From UBA11865 sp041570195 (GTDB lineage: Bacteria > Chloroflexota > Anaerolineae > Promineifilales > Promineifilaceae), in NCBI GenBank assembly GCA_041570195.1, contig JBFFWQ010000015.1, forward strand, positions 10,122 through 74,121: a DNA stretch of 64,000 bases, given 5' to 3'. Shown piece after piece: positions 42,448-50,696 of the stretch. A model generated the notes under the pieces. That model was not told the DNA's origin. It saw nothing but the letters and a program-made list of their open reading frames with translations, and searched no databases. The position numbers were made by a program, and so were the translations under genes. Position 1 is the first letter of the stretch, and every line of letters starts with the position of its first letter.

Positions 42448-43323
42448 ATGTTACCTGTCGCCACTTTCTCAATCGTCGCCCACGATCCCCAGCGCATGGA
42501 ATGGGGAGTCGCCGTCCAATCGAAGTTCTTGGCCGTTGGAGCCGTCGTCTCCTGGGCCCGAGCTGGCGCGGGCGCAGTGGCCACCCAATCCTATGCTAAC
42601 TTAACCTATGGGCCGGACGGCCTCGATCTGATGGCCAGCGGTGTTTCGGCCGAAGAAACGATAGAACGATTGGCGGCCGCCGACGACAACCGGGCCCTGC
42701 GCCAGGTGGGGATGATCGACTCTCAGGGCAACGCAGCCGCTTTCACCGGAGAGGGCTGCCACGACTGGGCCGGGCATATCGTCGGTCATGGTTTCGCTTG
42801 CCAGGGCAATATCCTGAGGCCTGGCACCGTGGAAGCGATGGCCGCCGAATTCGAGCGACTTCGCTTTGGCTCGGGCGAATTGGCCGATTGGCTGGTTGCA
42901 GCCCTGGCCGCTGGCCAGGAAGCCGGGGGAGACAGTCGCGGCCGGCAAGCGGCCGGTGTTCTGGTCGTCCGTGAGAACGGCGGTTACGGCGGCAACAACG
43001 ACCGCTACCTGGACCTCCGGGTCGACGACGATCCCTTCCCTATTCAGAAGCTGCGCAAGCTGGTGCACATGCATCACCTTTACTTCGGGGAGGTCAACCC
43101 GGACCACCTGATACCATTGGCTGATGTGGCTGAAGATTTGCAGACTATTTTGATCCGTGCCGCCAAATACGATGGTCCGGTTACAGGCGAGTTTGATGAG
43201 CCAACGCGAGCTGCCTTACGCTCGCTGGTAGGTATGGAGAACCTCGAAGAACGCTGGGACGGCCGCGGCGACATGATCGATGGCATGGTGGTTGATTTTC
43301 TACGCCAGCGCTTCGGCGAATAG
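42448..43323 (+). CDS. DUF1028 family protein (Ntn-hydrolase-like)
   Basis: The product has 291 residues. It starts VATFSIVAHDPQRMEWGVAV and shows the family blocks AGAGAVATQSYANLTYGP, GHGFACQGNILR and VRENGGYGGNNDRYLDLRVD. The C-terminal ~80 residues (VNPDHLIPLADVAEDLQTIL, DEPTRAALRSLVGMENLEER) are the small peptidoglycan-binding-like domain often attached to DUF1028. Related proteins were proposed to be Ntn-type hydrolases of unknown substrate. It lies between lon and a thioesterase gene on the same strand. Confidence 0.86.
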   Translation: MLPVATFSIVAHDPQRMEWGVAVQSKFLAVGAVVSWARAGAGAVATQSYANLTYGPDGLDLMASGVSAEETIERLAAADDNRALRQVGMIDSQGNAAAFTGEGCHDWAGHIVGHGFACQGNILRPGTVEAMAAEFERLRFGSGELADWLVAALAAGQEAGGDSRGRQAAGVLVVRENGGYGGNNDRYLDLRVDDDPFPIQKLRKLVHMHHLYFGEVNPDHLIPLADVAEDLQTILIRAAKYDGPVTGEFDEPTRAALRSLVGMENLEERWDGRGDMIDGMVVDFLRQRFGE

Positions 43324-43378
43324 TTGGCAAACACGCTAACCTTTCGATACTAATAGCGACGCCAGGTGAAATTGAACC

Positions 43379-43819
43379 ATGTCAGAGAGTGGACCAAGAC
43401 CTTTGCTCGTCGAGCTCCCCATTGTGGTCAAGACCTACGATGTGGACTATGCCCAAATAGTTCATAATGCGGTCTACGTCCGCTGGTTGGAGGATTTGCG
43501 ACTACAAGTCATGACCGAGCACTATCCGCTGCAAGATTTGCTCGAAGTCAAGCAGTCGCCGATACTGGAAAGAACGGAAATCAACTACCACCAGCCGCTG
43601 CGCCTGTTTGAGGAAGCGGTCGGCCGCATGTGGGTCAGTAAACTGGGCAAGGCCCGTTGGGAGGTCGAAGCCGAGATTTGCCGCGGGGAGGTCGTGGCGG
43701 CGACGGCCCGCCAGACCGGCTACTTCATCGATTTCGAGGAATATCGCCCGGTTCGCATCCCGGCCGTACTACGCGCAAGTTGGGAGGCAGACCTAGAGGC
43801 CGGCGATCACAACAGTTAA
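43379..43819 (+). CDS. Acyl-CoA thioesterase, 4HBT hot-dog fold
   Basis: The product has 146 residues. The hot-dog helix motif TYDVDYAQIVHNAVYVRWLE carries the catalytic Asp in the DYAQIVHN position, matching the 4-hydroxybenzoyl-CoA thioesterase/YbgC/FadM group (consensus DxxGHVNNxxYxxW). It hydrolyses acyl-CoA thioesters in the cytoplasm. The exact chain is not predictable. AGGTGA about 10 bases upstream may be its ribosome site. Confidence 0.87.
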   Translation: MSESGPRPLLVELPIVVKTYDVDYAQIVHNAVYVRWLEDLRLQVMTEHYPLQDLLEVKQSPILERTEINYHQPLRLFEEAVGRMWVSKLGKARWEVEAEICRGEVVAATARQTGYFIDFEEYRPVRIPAVLRASWEADLEAGDHNS

Positions 43820-43913
43820 TAGTCAATTGCAGGGAAGACCTTCGTTGGCCAAAGAAAAGCGTCGGCAAATCACCAGAGTAATTGGCGGCGAATCAGAATC
43901 TGATACATGAAAG

Positions 43914-44420
43914 TTATTTCGGCCGATTACGATAAACTACCCTGAAACGTTCACAGACCAATAGCATATTGTGTGACGGACTGTGCCCAAGTGCCTGGCA
44001 AATACGGCCGAAATAGCGCCAGTGTGCATCTCGCCAGTAAGCCAGAGAGCGGTCGCCTTCACCTTCATCATAGGCGAATTGGGCGTTGACCTCGTCGTAG
44101 GCTCTCAGTCGCACCTCGGTCGTCTCGATAAGGCAAAGCGGACGGCCAACCCCATCCAGGATGATGCTCAGATCGCCCTCTTCGGGCGGCGCTGCGCCCT
44201 CGGCTTCGAATTCCCACAGCAGCGAACAGGTCGCCGTCTTGATGCCGTCGGCGACCAATCGGCCCAGATCTTCGGCCATATCCGGGCTGTCGCCGAAGCT
44301 CCAGGCCCCCGGTGGTCGGCCCACATCTTTCGGTTGCCGGCCCTCATCATCCGGTGCTCGCCCGATTGATTCAAGATAAGATGACCAAAAGGCTGCAATG
44401 GCGTCAGGCTGGATATTCAT
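43914..44420 (-). CDS. ASCH-domain protein
   Basis: The product has 168 residues with a GTAGGAGA ribosome site. It matches the ASCH/YqfB-like pattern: AEDLGRLVADGIKTATCSLL (the G-x-K-x-A-T loop), EEGDLSIILDGVGRPLCLIE and RSLAYWRDAHWRYFGRIC near the C-terminus. ASCH domains resemble PUA folds and bind or act on RNA or modified nucleosides; E. coli YqfB deacetylates N4-acetylcytidine. The specific role here is open. It stands alone between two plus-strand genes. Confidence 0.85.
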   Translation of the reverse strand: MNIQPDAIAAFWSSYLESIGRAPDDEGRQPKDVGRPPGAWSFGDSPDMAEDLGRLVADGIKTATCSLLWEFEAEGAAPPEEGDLSIILDGVGRPLCLIETTEVRLRAYDEVNAQFAYDEGEGDRSLAYWRDAHWRYFGRICQALGHSPSHNMLLVCERFRVVYRNRPK

Positions 44421-44501
44421 CGGTTCTCCTACAAGCTGCCATGGCTGGCTAGGCTGCCACGGCCGGCTCTTTACTGCTATTATTGTGTTGGGATCGTCAC
44501 T

Positions 44502-45305
44502 ATGGCCGACCAGATAACAAGTTTCAGCAACCCACTTGTCAAACGCGTCAAGCGCTTGCGCCAGAAGAAATACCGCCAGCAGGAAGGCCTCTTTTTTGTC
44601 GAGGGCCTGCGGCTGGTGTTGTCGGCCTTAGAGGCCAAGGCGCCCATCGAAACGATCATCTATTGCCCTGAACTGTTAACCAGTGATGTCGCCTGGGAAA
44701 GGCTGCGTTCGCTGGCGGAGCCGGGAATCCGGCTCCAGGCTGTTTCTGCGCCGGTATTCGCTTCTATCTCCAGCCGGGACAATCCAGTTGGCCTGGCGGC
44801 CATCGTCCAGACTGAGTGGACCGCTTTGACGGACTTGACCGCCGGCGCCGGCCAGATCTTCGTCGCCTTGTTCCAAGTGGCCGAACCCGGCAATCTGGGC
44901 ACTATCATCCGTACCATGGACGCAGTCGGTGCCCAGGGTTTGATCTTGGTCGGCGATTCGGTCGATCCATATCATCCGTCGGCCGTTAAGGCCAGCATGG
45001 GCGCACTTTTTTCGATCGCCGTCAGCCGAACACCGGATAGTCAAGCCCTGCTTGGTTGGGCAGAATCTCAAGGACTCTTGACGGTGGCCAGCTCGGCCAG
45101 AGGCGCAACGCCCTACGATCAGGTCGATTACCAGCTCCCAGCCCTGCTGCTACTGGGCAATGAAGGCACTGGACTGCCGGCGCCGGTTATGGCCGCCAGC
45201 AAGTTCACCGTGGCCATTCCCATGGCCGGGGCGGCTTCATCACTGAATCTGGCCGTGGCGGCCGGCTTGCTGCTCTACGAGATCCGCCAGACGGCCGCCG
45301 ACTAG
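44502..45305 (+). CDS. SpoU/TrmH-family RNA 2'-O-methyltransferase
   Basis: The product has 267 residues. An N-terminal substrate-binding domain (VKRVKRLRQKKYRQQEGLFF) precedes the trefoil-knot SPOUT methyltransferase: motif 1 EPGNLGTIIRTMDAVGAQGL, motif 2 LLLGNEGTGLP and motif 3 IPMAGAASSLNLAVAAGLLLYE (core ASSLNLAVA). It should methylate ribose in 23S rRNA (RlmB/AviRb-like) or tRNA using SAM. No clear Shine-Dalgarno precedes the ATG. Confidence 0.9.
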   Translation: MADQITSFSNPLVKRVKRLRQKKYRQQEGLFFVEGLRLVLSALEAKAPIETIIYCPELLTSDVAWERLRSLAEPGIRLQAVSAPVFASISSRDNPVGLAAIVQTEWTALTDLTAGAGQIFVALFQVAEPGNLGTIIRTMDAVGAQGLILVGDSVDPYHPSAVKASMGALFSIAVSRTPDSQALLGWAESQGLLTVASSARGATPYDQVDYQLPALLLLGNEGTGLPAPVMAASKFTVAIPMAGAASSLNLAVAAGLLLYEIRQTAAD

Positions 45306-45326
45306 CGTTAGGCCAAAGCCGCCAAC

Positions 45327-46595
45327 TCACGACCACGTCTCCAGAGTTTCCTTGAAATTGCTCATGAAGTAATCGGCCGTAGCCCCGTCAAGGATACGGT
45401 GATCAAAGGTTAAGCTGGCATAGGCCATGAGCCGGATGGCGATAGCGTCGTCTATGACCTTTACTCGCTTTTCGATCTTGCCCATACCCAAAATACCGCA
45501 TTGCGGCTGGTTTATGATTGGCGTGGCGAAGAGGCTGCCCGACACGCCGTGATTGGTCAGGGTGAATGTTCCGCCCTGCACTTCGTCGGGCAGCAATTGA
45601 TTTCTGCGCGCCCGGCCGGCCAGATCGTTGACGGCTCGGGCTAGGCCCAACAGGCTCAGCCCATCGGCTTGCTTCACCACTGGAACGATGAGACCCTCGT
45701 CGATGGCCGTAGCCATGCCAATATTGATCTCATCATGCAGCAAGATGCCCTGGTCAGTCCAACTGCTATTGACAAGGGGGTGCATCCTGAGCGCCTGAAC
45801 GATGGCGGCCACGACATAGGCGGTAAAGGTCAGATTGGCACCGTCCTGGGCAAAACGGGCCTTGTTGGCCGTCCTGTGCACGGCAACGGCACTGAAATCG
45901 ACTTCAAAAGCGGTAGTCACGTGGGGGCTGGTATGTTTGCTGCGCACCATGTGCTCGGCGATCGCCCGGCGCATAGAACTCAAGGCCAGCACCTCACCGG
46001 GAACGGCCGGCGTCGTCGCCGGCTCCGCGCGGCGCTCTGGCGCTTCGGCAACTACCGGCGTCGCTGTTTGGCCTTCCCCCTCGACGAAGGCCAGGATATC
46101 TTTCTTGGTTATACGGCCGTGGCGACCGGTGCCGGTTACCTGATCTAAATCAACGTCGTGCTCCGCGGCTATGCGGCCGACCACCGGGCTAATGCGGCCG
46201 GTATATGGCCTGGCGGCCGCTTGCTGCCCTGGGCCGTTGCTGACCGTCCGGGCCGCCAGGGGTGGAGCGATAGCGGCTGGCTCGACATCGAAGGCGGGCG
46301 CCCGCTTCGCAGAGGTGAGCGCTCCATCCAACTCCGGGGCAGCGCCGATCTCATCACCTGGCTGGCCGATGTAAGCCAATACTGTACCCACTTCAACAGT
46401 TGATCCTTCGGCGACAAGGATCTTTAGAAGCGTGCCGGCCACTTCAGCCGTAGCCTCAGTCGTCACCTTGTCGGTCTCGATCTCCAGGATAGGCTCGTAC
46501 TGTTCGACCTGATCTCCCTCGCCCTTGAGCCAGGCAGCGATTGTGCCCTCAAATACACTCTCACCCAGGCTGGGCATGATTACTTCAGTTGCCAT
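45327..46595 (-). CDS. 2-oxoacid dehydrogenase E2 (dihydrolipoyl acyltransferase)
   Basis: The product has 422 residues with a GAGAGGTGA ribosome site. An N-terminal lipoyl domain has the lipoylated Lys in EIETDKVTTEA. A Pro/Ala hinge and a peripheral subunit-binding domain follow (ISPVVGRIAAEHDVDLDQVT). The catalytic acyltransferase domain ends with FDHRILDGATADYF, which holds the active-site His and Asp. It transfers acyl groups to CoA within the multienzyme complex. The fused E1 gene lies 40 bases upstream on the same strand. No E3 gene is nearby. It could serve pyruvate, 2-oxoglutarate or branched-chain acids. Confidence 0.92.
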   Translation of the reverse strand: MATEVIMPSLGESVFEGTIAAWLKGEGDQVEQYEPILEIETDKVTTEATAEVAGTLLKILVAEGSTVEVGTVLAYIGQPGDEIGAAPELDGALTSAKRAPAFDVEPAAIAPPLAARTVSNGPGQQAAARPYTGRISPVVGRIAAEHDVDLDQVTGTGRHGRITKKDILAFVEGEGQTATPVVAEAPERRAEPATTPAVPGEVLALSSMRRAIAEHMVRSKHTSPHVTTAFEVDFSAVAVHRTANKARFAQDGANLTFTAYVVAAIVQALRMHPLVNSSWTDQGILLHDEINIGMATAIDEGLIVPVVKQADGLSLLGLARAVNDLAGRARRNQLLPDEVQGGTFTLTNHGVSGSLFATPIINQPQCGILGMGKIEKRVKVIDDAIAIRLMAYASLTFDHRILDGATADYFMSNFKETLETWS

Positions 46596-46634
46596 TCACC
46601 TCTCTCCCTTCATTTCCAGGTCATCCCCGGGTGC

Positions 46635-49049
46635 TCACTCGTAGAATATCGGGTACCTAGCCGGATCGATCTCATTCATCATTTCGTAGATGAGTTCAAA
46701 TACCTCTTCGACATTTGGCTTCGACCAATAATCGCCATCCGAACCGTAGGCCGGCGGGTGCGCTTTTGCGGTTAGTGTTCGCGGTTTGGAATCGAGCCAC
46801 CAAAAGCCACCTTGCTTCTCCAATACTTCTTGCATCATATAAGCCGTCGCACCGCCGGGCACGTCCTCGTCGACGAAGACGATATGACTGGTCTTCCGCA
46901 GCGAATTCACGATGAGCCCTCCAGCGTCAAAAGGCAAGAGACTTTGAACGTCGATCACCTCGACCTCAATACCAGTCTTGCTCAGTAATTCGGCCGCCTC
47001 GAGGGCGATGCGGCAAAGCGCGCCATAGGTCACCAGGGTCACGTCTTCGCCAGGCCGCAAAATCTCGGGCACACCAAGAGGAACGGTCATGGTAGCCAGA
47101 TTTTGGGGTAGTCGTTCTTTGAGACGATAACCGTTTAGCACCTCAACCACCAGGCCCGGCTCCTCGGCCTGCAGCAACGTATTGTAGAAACCGACGGCCT
47201 GGGTCATGTTGCGCGGCACCAACACGTGAAGCCCGCGCACAAGGCTGATAATGCCGGCCATGGGCGAGCCAGAATGCCAAATCCCTTCCAATCTATGTCC
47301 ACGGGTGCGGATGATAACCGGCGCCTTCTGACCACCGCTGGTACGCCAGTGCAATGTGGCCAGATCGTCCGAGATGATCTGTAAAGCGTAAAGCAAATAA
47401 TCCAGATACTGGATCTCGGCCAGCGGCCGCAGCCCCCGCAACGCCATGCCAATCGCCTGACCGATGATGGTCGCTTCACGGATACCTGTATCGGCCACGC
47501 GTAGCTTGCCGTACTTAACCTGCAATCCGGCAAAACCCTGATTAACATCGCCAAGGCGACCAACATCCTCGCCAAAGGCAATCAGGCGCGGTTCACGGGC
47601 TAACATGTCGTCAAAAGCCCGATTCAACAAGTCAAAGCCATTGACCAGCGGCGAATCTTTGTCGAAGATCGCTTTCTCTTCCGGAACACGGAGTGCAGAT
47701 CCGGCCGACTCGTCATGCAGATGCGTGGCATAGCGTGCGCGCCCTGCACTTTCCAGGCGACGTTTGATGGCCACCAATGGTCGCCGGCAATCGGCATCCT
47801 CGCCCTTCAAAAGGATCAATGCATCGCGAATTGAAGCCAGGATTTGACGCCTGCTGGGAACAGGCATTCGTTGAACTCTGCGGCGAATGTGTCCCAATTC
47901 CTCGGCCGCCCGCGGGTCGCCGCAGGCCCGGTCCAGGATATCGGCGACGGCGCGCTGTTCCTCACGCACTGGACCGATGAATCCTTCCCAGGCCTCGATC
48001 CGGGTTTGTTCTACGTCGGCTTTCGTCTGCCGCTCGATCCTATCTAGCTCATCGACCGTAGCCAGATTTTGCCTGACAATCCACTGGCGCATTTGTTGCA
48101 CACAGTCATTCGCCCGCTCCCACTCCAGCCGCTCCGACGATTTGTAACGTTCATGGCTACCCGAAGTGGAATGACCTTGAGGCTGGGTAGCTTCAATGAC
48201 ATGTATGATGGCCGGCACATGTTCCTGGCGAGCAGTCGCGGTCGCCTGGCGGTACGTTTCGATCAAAGCCGGATAGTCCCAGGCACGAACGACATAAATG
48301 TCGTACCCATCTTTTGAACCCGGCTCACGCTGAAAGCCGGCCAATGCTTGAGAGATATTAGCCTTGACTACCTGGTACTCGTTGGGCACCGAAATGCCGT
48401 AGCCGTCGTCCCAGATGGACATTACCAATGGCCCCTTTAGGACGCCAATCGCGTTGATCGTCTCCCAGAACAGACCCTCGGCGCAGCTGGCATTGCCGAT
48501 GGTGCCAAAAGCGACTTCATTACCGTTATTAGAAAATGAGGTAAGATGCTTGAGTTCGTCGAGCAAACGATACAGGCGCGACGCGTAGGCCAGACCAACC
48601 AGGCGGGGCATTTGTGACGCCGTGGGCGATAAATCGGCCGACGTGTTGTAATTCTCGACCTGACGCTTCCAACTACCGTCCTCGTACAAAAGGCGCGACG
48701 CGAAGTGAGCGTTCATCTGCCGCCCGCCTGAATGTGGATCGTTGTCCACATCGGCATATAGTTGGCCGAAGAATTCGCGAACGGTGACCAATCCCAGGGC
48801 AAGCATCAAGGTCTGGTCACGGTAGTAGCCAGATCGAAAATCTCCTGGCCTCCATACCCTGGCCATGGCGACCTGGGCGACCTCTTTGCCATCGCCAAAA
48901 ATACCAAACTTGGCTTTGCCGCTCAACGCTTCGCGCCGGCCGATAAGGCTGACCTGGCGACTCAAGCAAGCCAGGCGATAATCGTGCAAAATCTCGTCGG
49001 GCTGTAACAAGTCTTGAGCGAGCTCAACGTCCTTGATTTCGTGAATCAT
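46635..49049 (-). CDS. 2-oxoacid dehydrogenase E1, fused alpha-beta subunits
   Basis: The product has 804 residues from the ATG at 49049; upstream in-frame codons lack family similarity. Residues about 1-400 are an alpha subunit with the TPP-binding segment GNASCAEGLFWETINAIGVL and DDGYGISVPNEYQV. Residues about 470-800 are a beta subunit (FGEDVGRLGDVNQGFAGLQV, EIQYLDYLLYALQIISDDLA). The two halves are separate genes in most bacteria. It decarboxylates a 2-oxoacid and passes the acyl group to E2 encoded downstream. Branched-chain or multi-substrate specificity is likely for this architecture, but unproven. Confidence 0.92.
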   Translation of the reverse strand: MIHEIKDVELAQDLLQPDEILHDYRLACLSRQVSLIGRREALSGKAKFGIFGDGKEVAQVAMARVWRPGDFRSGYYRDQTLMLALGLVTVREFFGQLYADVDNDPHSGGRQMNAHFASRLLYEDGSWKRQVENYNTSADLSPTASQMPRLVGLAYASRLYRLLDELKHLTSFSNNGNEVAFGTIGNASCAEGLFWETINAIGVLKGPLVMSIWDDGYGISVPNEYQVVKANISQALAGFQREPGSKDGYDIYVVRAWDYPALIETYRQATATARQEHVPAIIHVIEATQPQGHSTSGSHERYKSSERLEWERANDCVQQMRQWIVRQNLATVDELDRIERQTKADVEQTRIEAWEGFIGPVREEQRAVADILDRACGDPRAAEELGHIRRRVQRMPVPSRRQILASIRDALILLKGEDADCRRPLVAIKRRLESAGRARYATHLHDESAGSALRVPEEKAIFDKDSPLVNGFDLLNRAFDDMLAREPRLIAFGEDVGRLGDVNQGFAGLQVKYGKLRVADTGIREATIIGQAIGMALRGLRPLAEIQYLDYLLYALQIISDDLATLHWRTSGGQKAPVIIRTRGHRLEGIWHSGSPMAGIISLVRGLHVLVPRNMTQAVGFYNTLLQAEEPGLVVEVLNGYRLKERLPQNLATMTVPLGVPEILRPGEDVTLVTYGALCRIALEAAELLSKTGIEVEVIDVQSLLPFDAGGLIVNSLRKTSHIVFVDEDVPGGATAYMMQEVLEKQGGFWWLDSKPRTLTAKAHPPAYGSDGDYWSKPNVEEVFELIYEMMNEIDPARYPIFYE

Positions 49050-49241
49050 CACTTTCCCATAACTCCGTGATGCTGAAGGCGCCCGCCAACACCTGTAATA
49101 GGTTACGGCGCGATCGTCCTTCGTGCAGTAATGCGTGCTACTATGCAATGGTGCCGGTCGCGAAAACGGCCGGCTAATTCTCTAAGCCAGAGACAGCTAT
49201 CCAAGCGCGAGATCACTTGATCTGTACATGGGCCGGCGCTT

Positions 49242-49916
49242 TCACTCACTAGCGAGAGGCATGACTGTGAAATTGTCAAATGCCACCCGCAAGCCGCCTG
49301 GCGTAAACGTCTCGGCTAACAGACCGACATCGCCGGCTTCCAACGTCTCGTCGGTCACACTGCCTACCTCGACATCATTGACAAAGAATGTTAGATCGGG
49401 CCCTGCGGCCACGACGCGCAGCGTATTGGTCGCCCCAAGTCCCGGTGCCACGGCCGCCGAGCCAAACCAGTCGCGGTCAACCAAGGCTTGTTGCTCGGCG
49501 CAGCTACTCGAGCAAAGCCCGGCGTACACATAACCGTCGCTGCTGACCTTCAGCATATAGAAACGCTCGGAAGCAGCATCGACGCGAAGGAGAATACCAT
49601 AGCCGTTATCCTCGGTCCCCTCCAGGGGCGTCGCCTCGACCTGGTAGACGCCATCAGCAAACTTGCGTCCGGCCGTCGTCCAAAAACTGTTGCCGCTTAT
49701 ATCGACGATCATCTCGTAAACGCCGTCAACCACCCGACCCTCAGAGCTGGCGCCCTCGCCGGCCGTCCAACTGCCGACTTCGTCGAATGTTTCCGTATAA
49801 GGTTCGGTTTCAACAGGCGACAACAGTCGGGGCACAAGCCACCAGGCCAGTATCAGTAGCAAGGCAATGCTCAAGGCGACGATCGAAATGATAGCTCTTT
49901 TGTTTCTACGCATCAT
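49242..49916 (-). CDS. Membrane-anchored concanavalin-like domain protein, paralogue 1
   Basis: The product has 224 residues. One N-terminal membrane helix (about 8-30) anchors a ~185-residue extracytoplasmic domain with the jelly-roll/DUF1080-like look: YTETFDEVGSWTAGEG, DNGYGILLRVDAASERFYML, LRVVAAGPDLTFFVNDVEVG and VAFDNFTVMPL. A CSSSCAEQQALVDRDWF stretch has two Cys likely to form a disulfide. It is homologous over its whole domain to the product of 50009-50686, so the pair arose by tandem duplication. Domains of this type bind or cleave sugars. No catalytic residues are obvious. Confidence 0.8.
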   Translation of the reverse strand: MMRRNKRAIISIVALSIALLLILAWWLVPRLLSPVETEPYTETFDEVGSWTAGEGASSEGRVVDGVYEMIVDISGNSFWTTAGRKFADGVYQVEATPLEGTEDNGYGILLRVDAASERFYMLKVSSDGYVYAGLCSSSCAEQQALVDRDWFGSAAVAPGLGATNTLRVVAAGPDLTFFVNDVEVGSVTDETLEAGDVGLLAETFTPGGLRVAFDNFTVMPLASE

Positions 49917-50008
49917 TTAGTGCTGCCGGGCGAGGCTGGGCGAACGGCAAGGAGTGGCGATGGTGATCAAAAGGACCAGGCCCACGAATCGTGAACGGCG
50001 TGCGCCCT

Positions 50009-50686
50009 TTACTGCTCCGCCGACAGAGGAATGTGACTAAAATTGTCAAAGACCACCCGTACGCCGGGTTCGCCCAGGGATTCCACCACGACAGCCACAT
50101 CCCCTTCGGCTAAGCGATCGTCAGTTGCCCGGCCCACTTCAAGACCGTTGACGAAGAAGGTCATTCGGCTACCGTCGGCGATCACTTTCAGGTTGTTCGT
50201 TTCATGCAGGCCGCCCTTGACTGCCGGGGAGCGAAACCAGTCACCGCCAACCAGGGCGACGGCCTCAGATTCACACAAATCCCGACAATAGCCGATCCAG
50301 ATGTAACCGTCGCCGCTCACCTCAAAGGCATAAAAAGAATCGCTTGCTTCGTCGACTCGATATAGCATACCATAGCCGTTGTTCAACGGGCCATCGATCT
50401 GAGTCGCGTCCAGCTCATAGGTCCCATCGCCAAAAGTTTCGCCGGCCGTAGCCAGGTACATGCCCTGATTGCTTTTGACAAGCATGTCGTAAACGCCATC
50501 GGCCACCTGCCCTTCGACGTCGGTCGAGGTTCCAGAGCCCCAGCTTCCAGCGGCGTCAAAACTCTCCTCATAGATGTCGCTGCCGAAAACGCTGCAGGCC
50601 ATTGTGGCCATGGCCAATACGAAGGAAAAGGCCAGCGGGCCGATCAAGGCGCGATAGCGGTATCTTTGACCAATCTCCGGATTCAC
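50009..50686 (-). CDS. Exported concanavalin-like domain protein, paralogue 2
   Basis: The product has 225 residues from the GTG at 50686, supported by GAGGTGAT just upstream; that places the start 11 bases after the Fe-S oxidoreductase stop. A hydrophobic signal ends in VLAMATMAC, possibly a lipoprotein site. The domain parallels paralogue 1: SFDAAGSWGSGTSTDVEGQV, NNGYGMLYRVDEASDSFYAF, the CRDLCESEAVALVGGDWF Cys pair and VVFDNFSHIPL. It is likely in one operon with the oxidoreductase. Function is unknown. Confidence 0.78.
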   Translation of the reverse strand: MNPEIGQRYRYRALIGPLAFSFVLAMATMACSVFGSDIYEESFDAAGSWGSGTSTDVEGQVADGVYDMLVKSNQGMYLATAGETFGDGTYELDATQIDGPLNNGYGMLYRVDEASDSFYAFEVSGDGYIWIGYCRDLCESEAVALVGGDWFRSPAVKGGLHETNNLKVIADGSRMTFFVNGLEVGRATDDRLAEGDVAVVVESLGEPGVRVVFDNFSHIPLSAEQ

Positions 50687-50696
50687 GCCAATCACC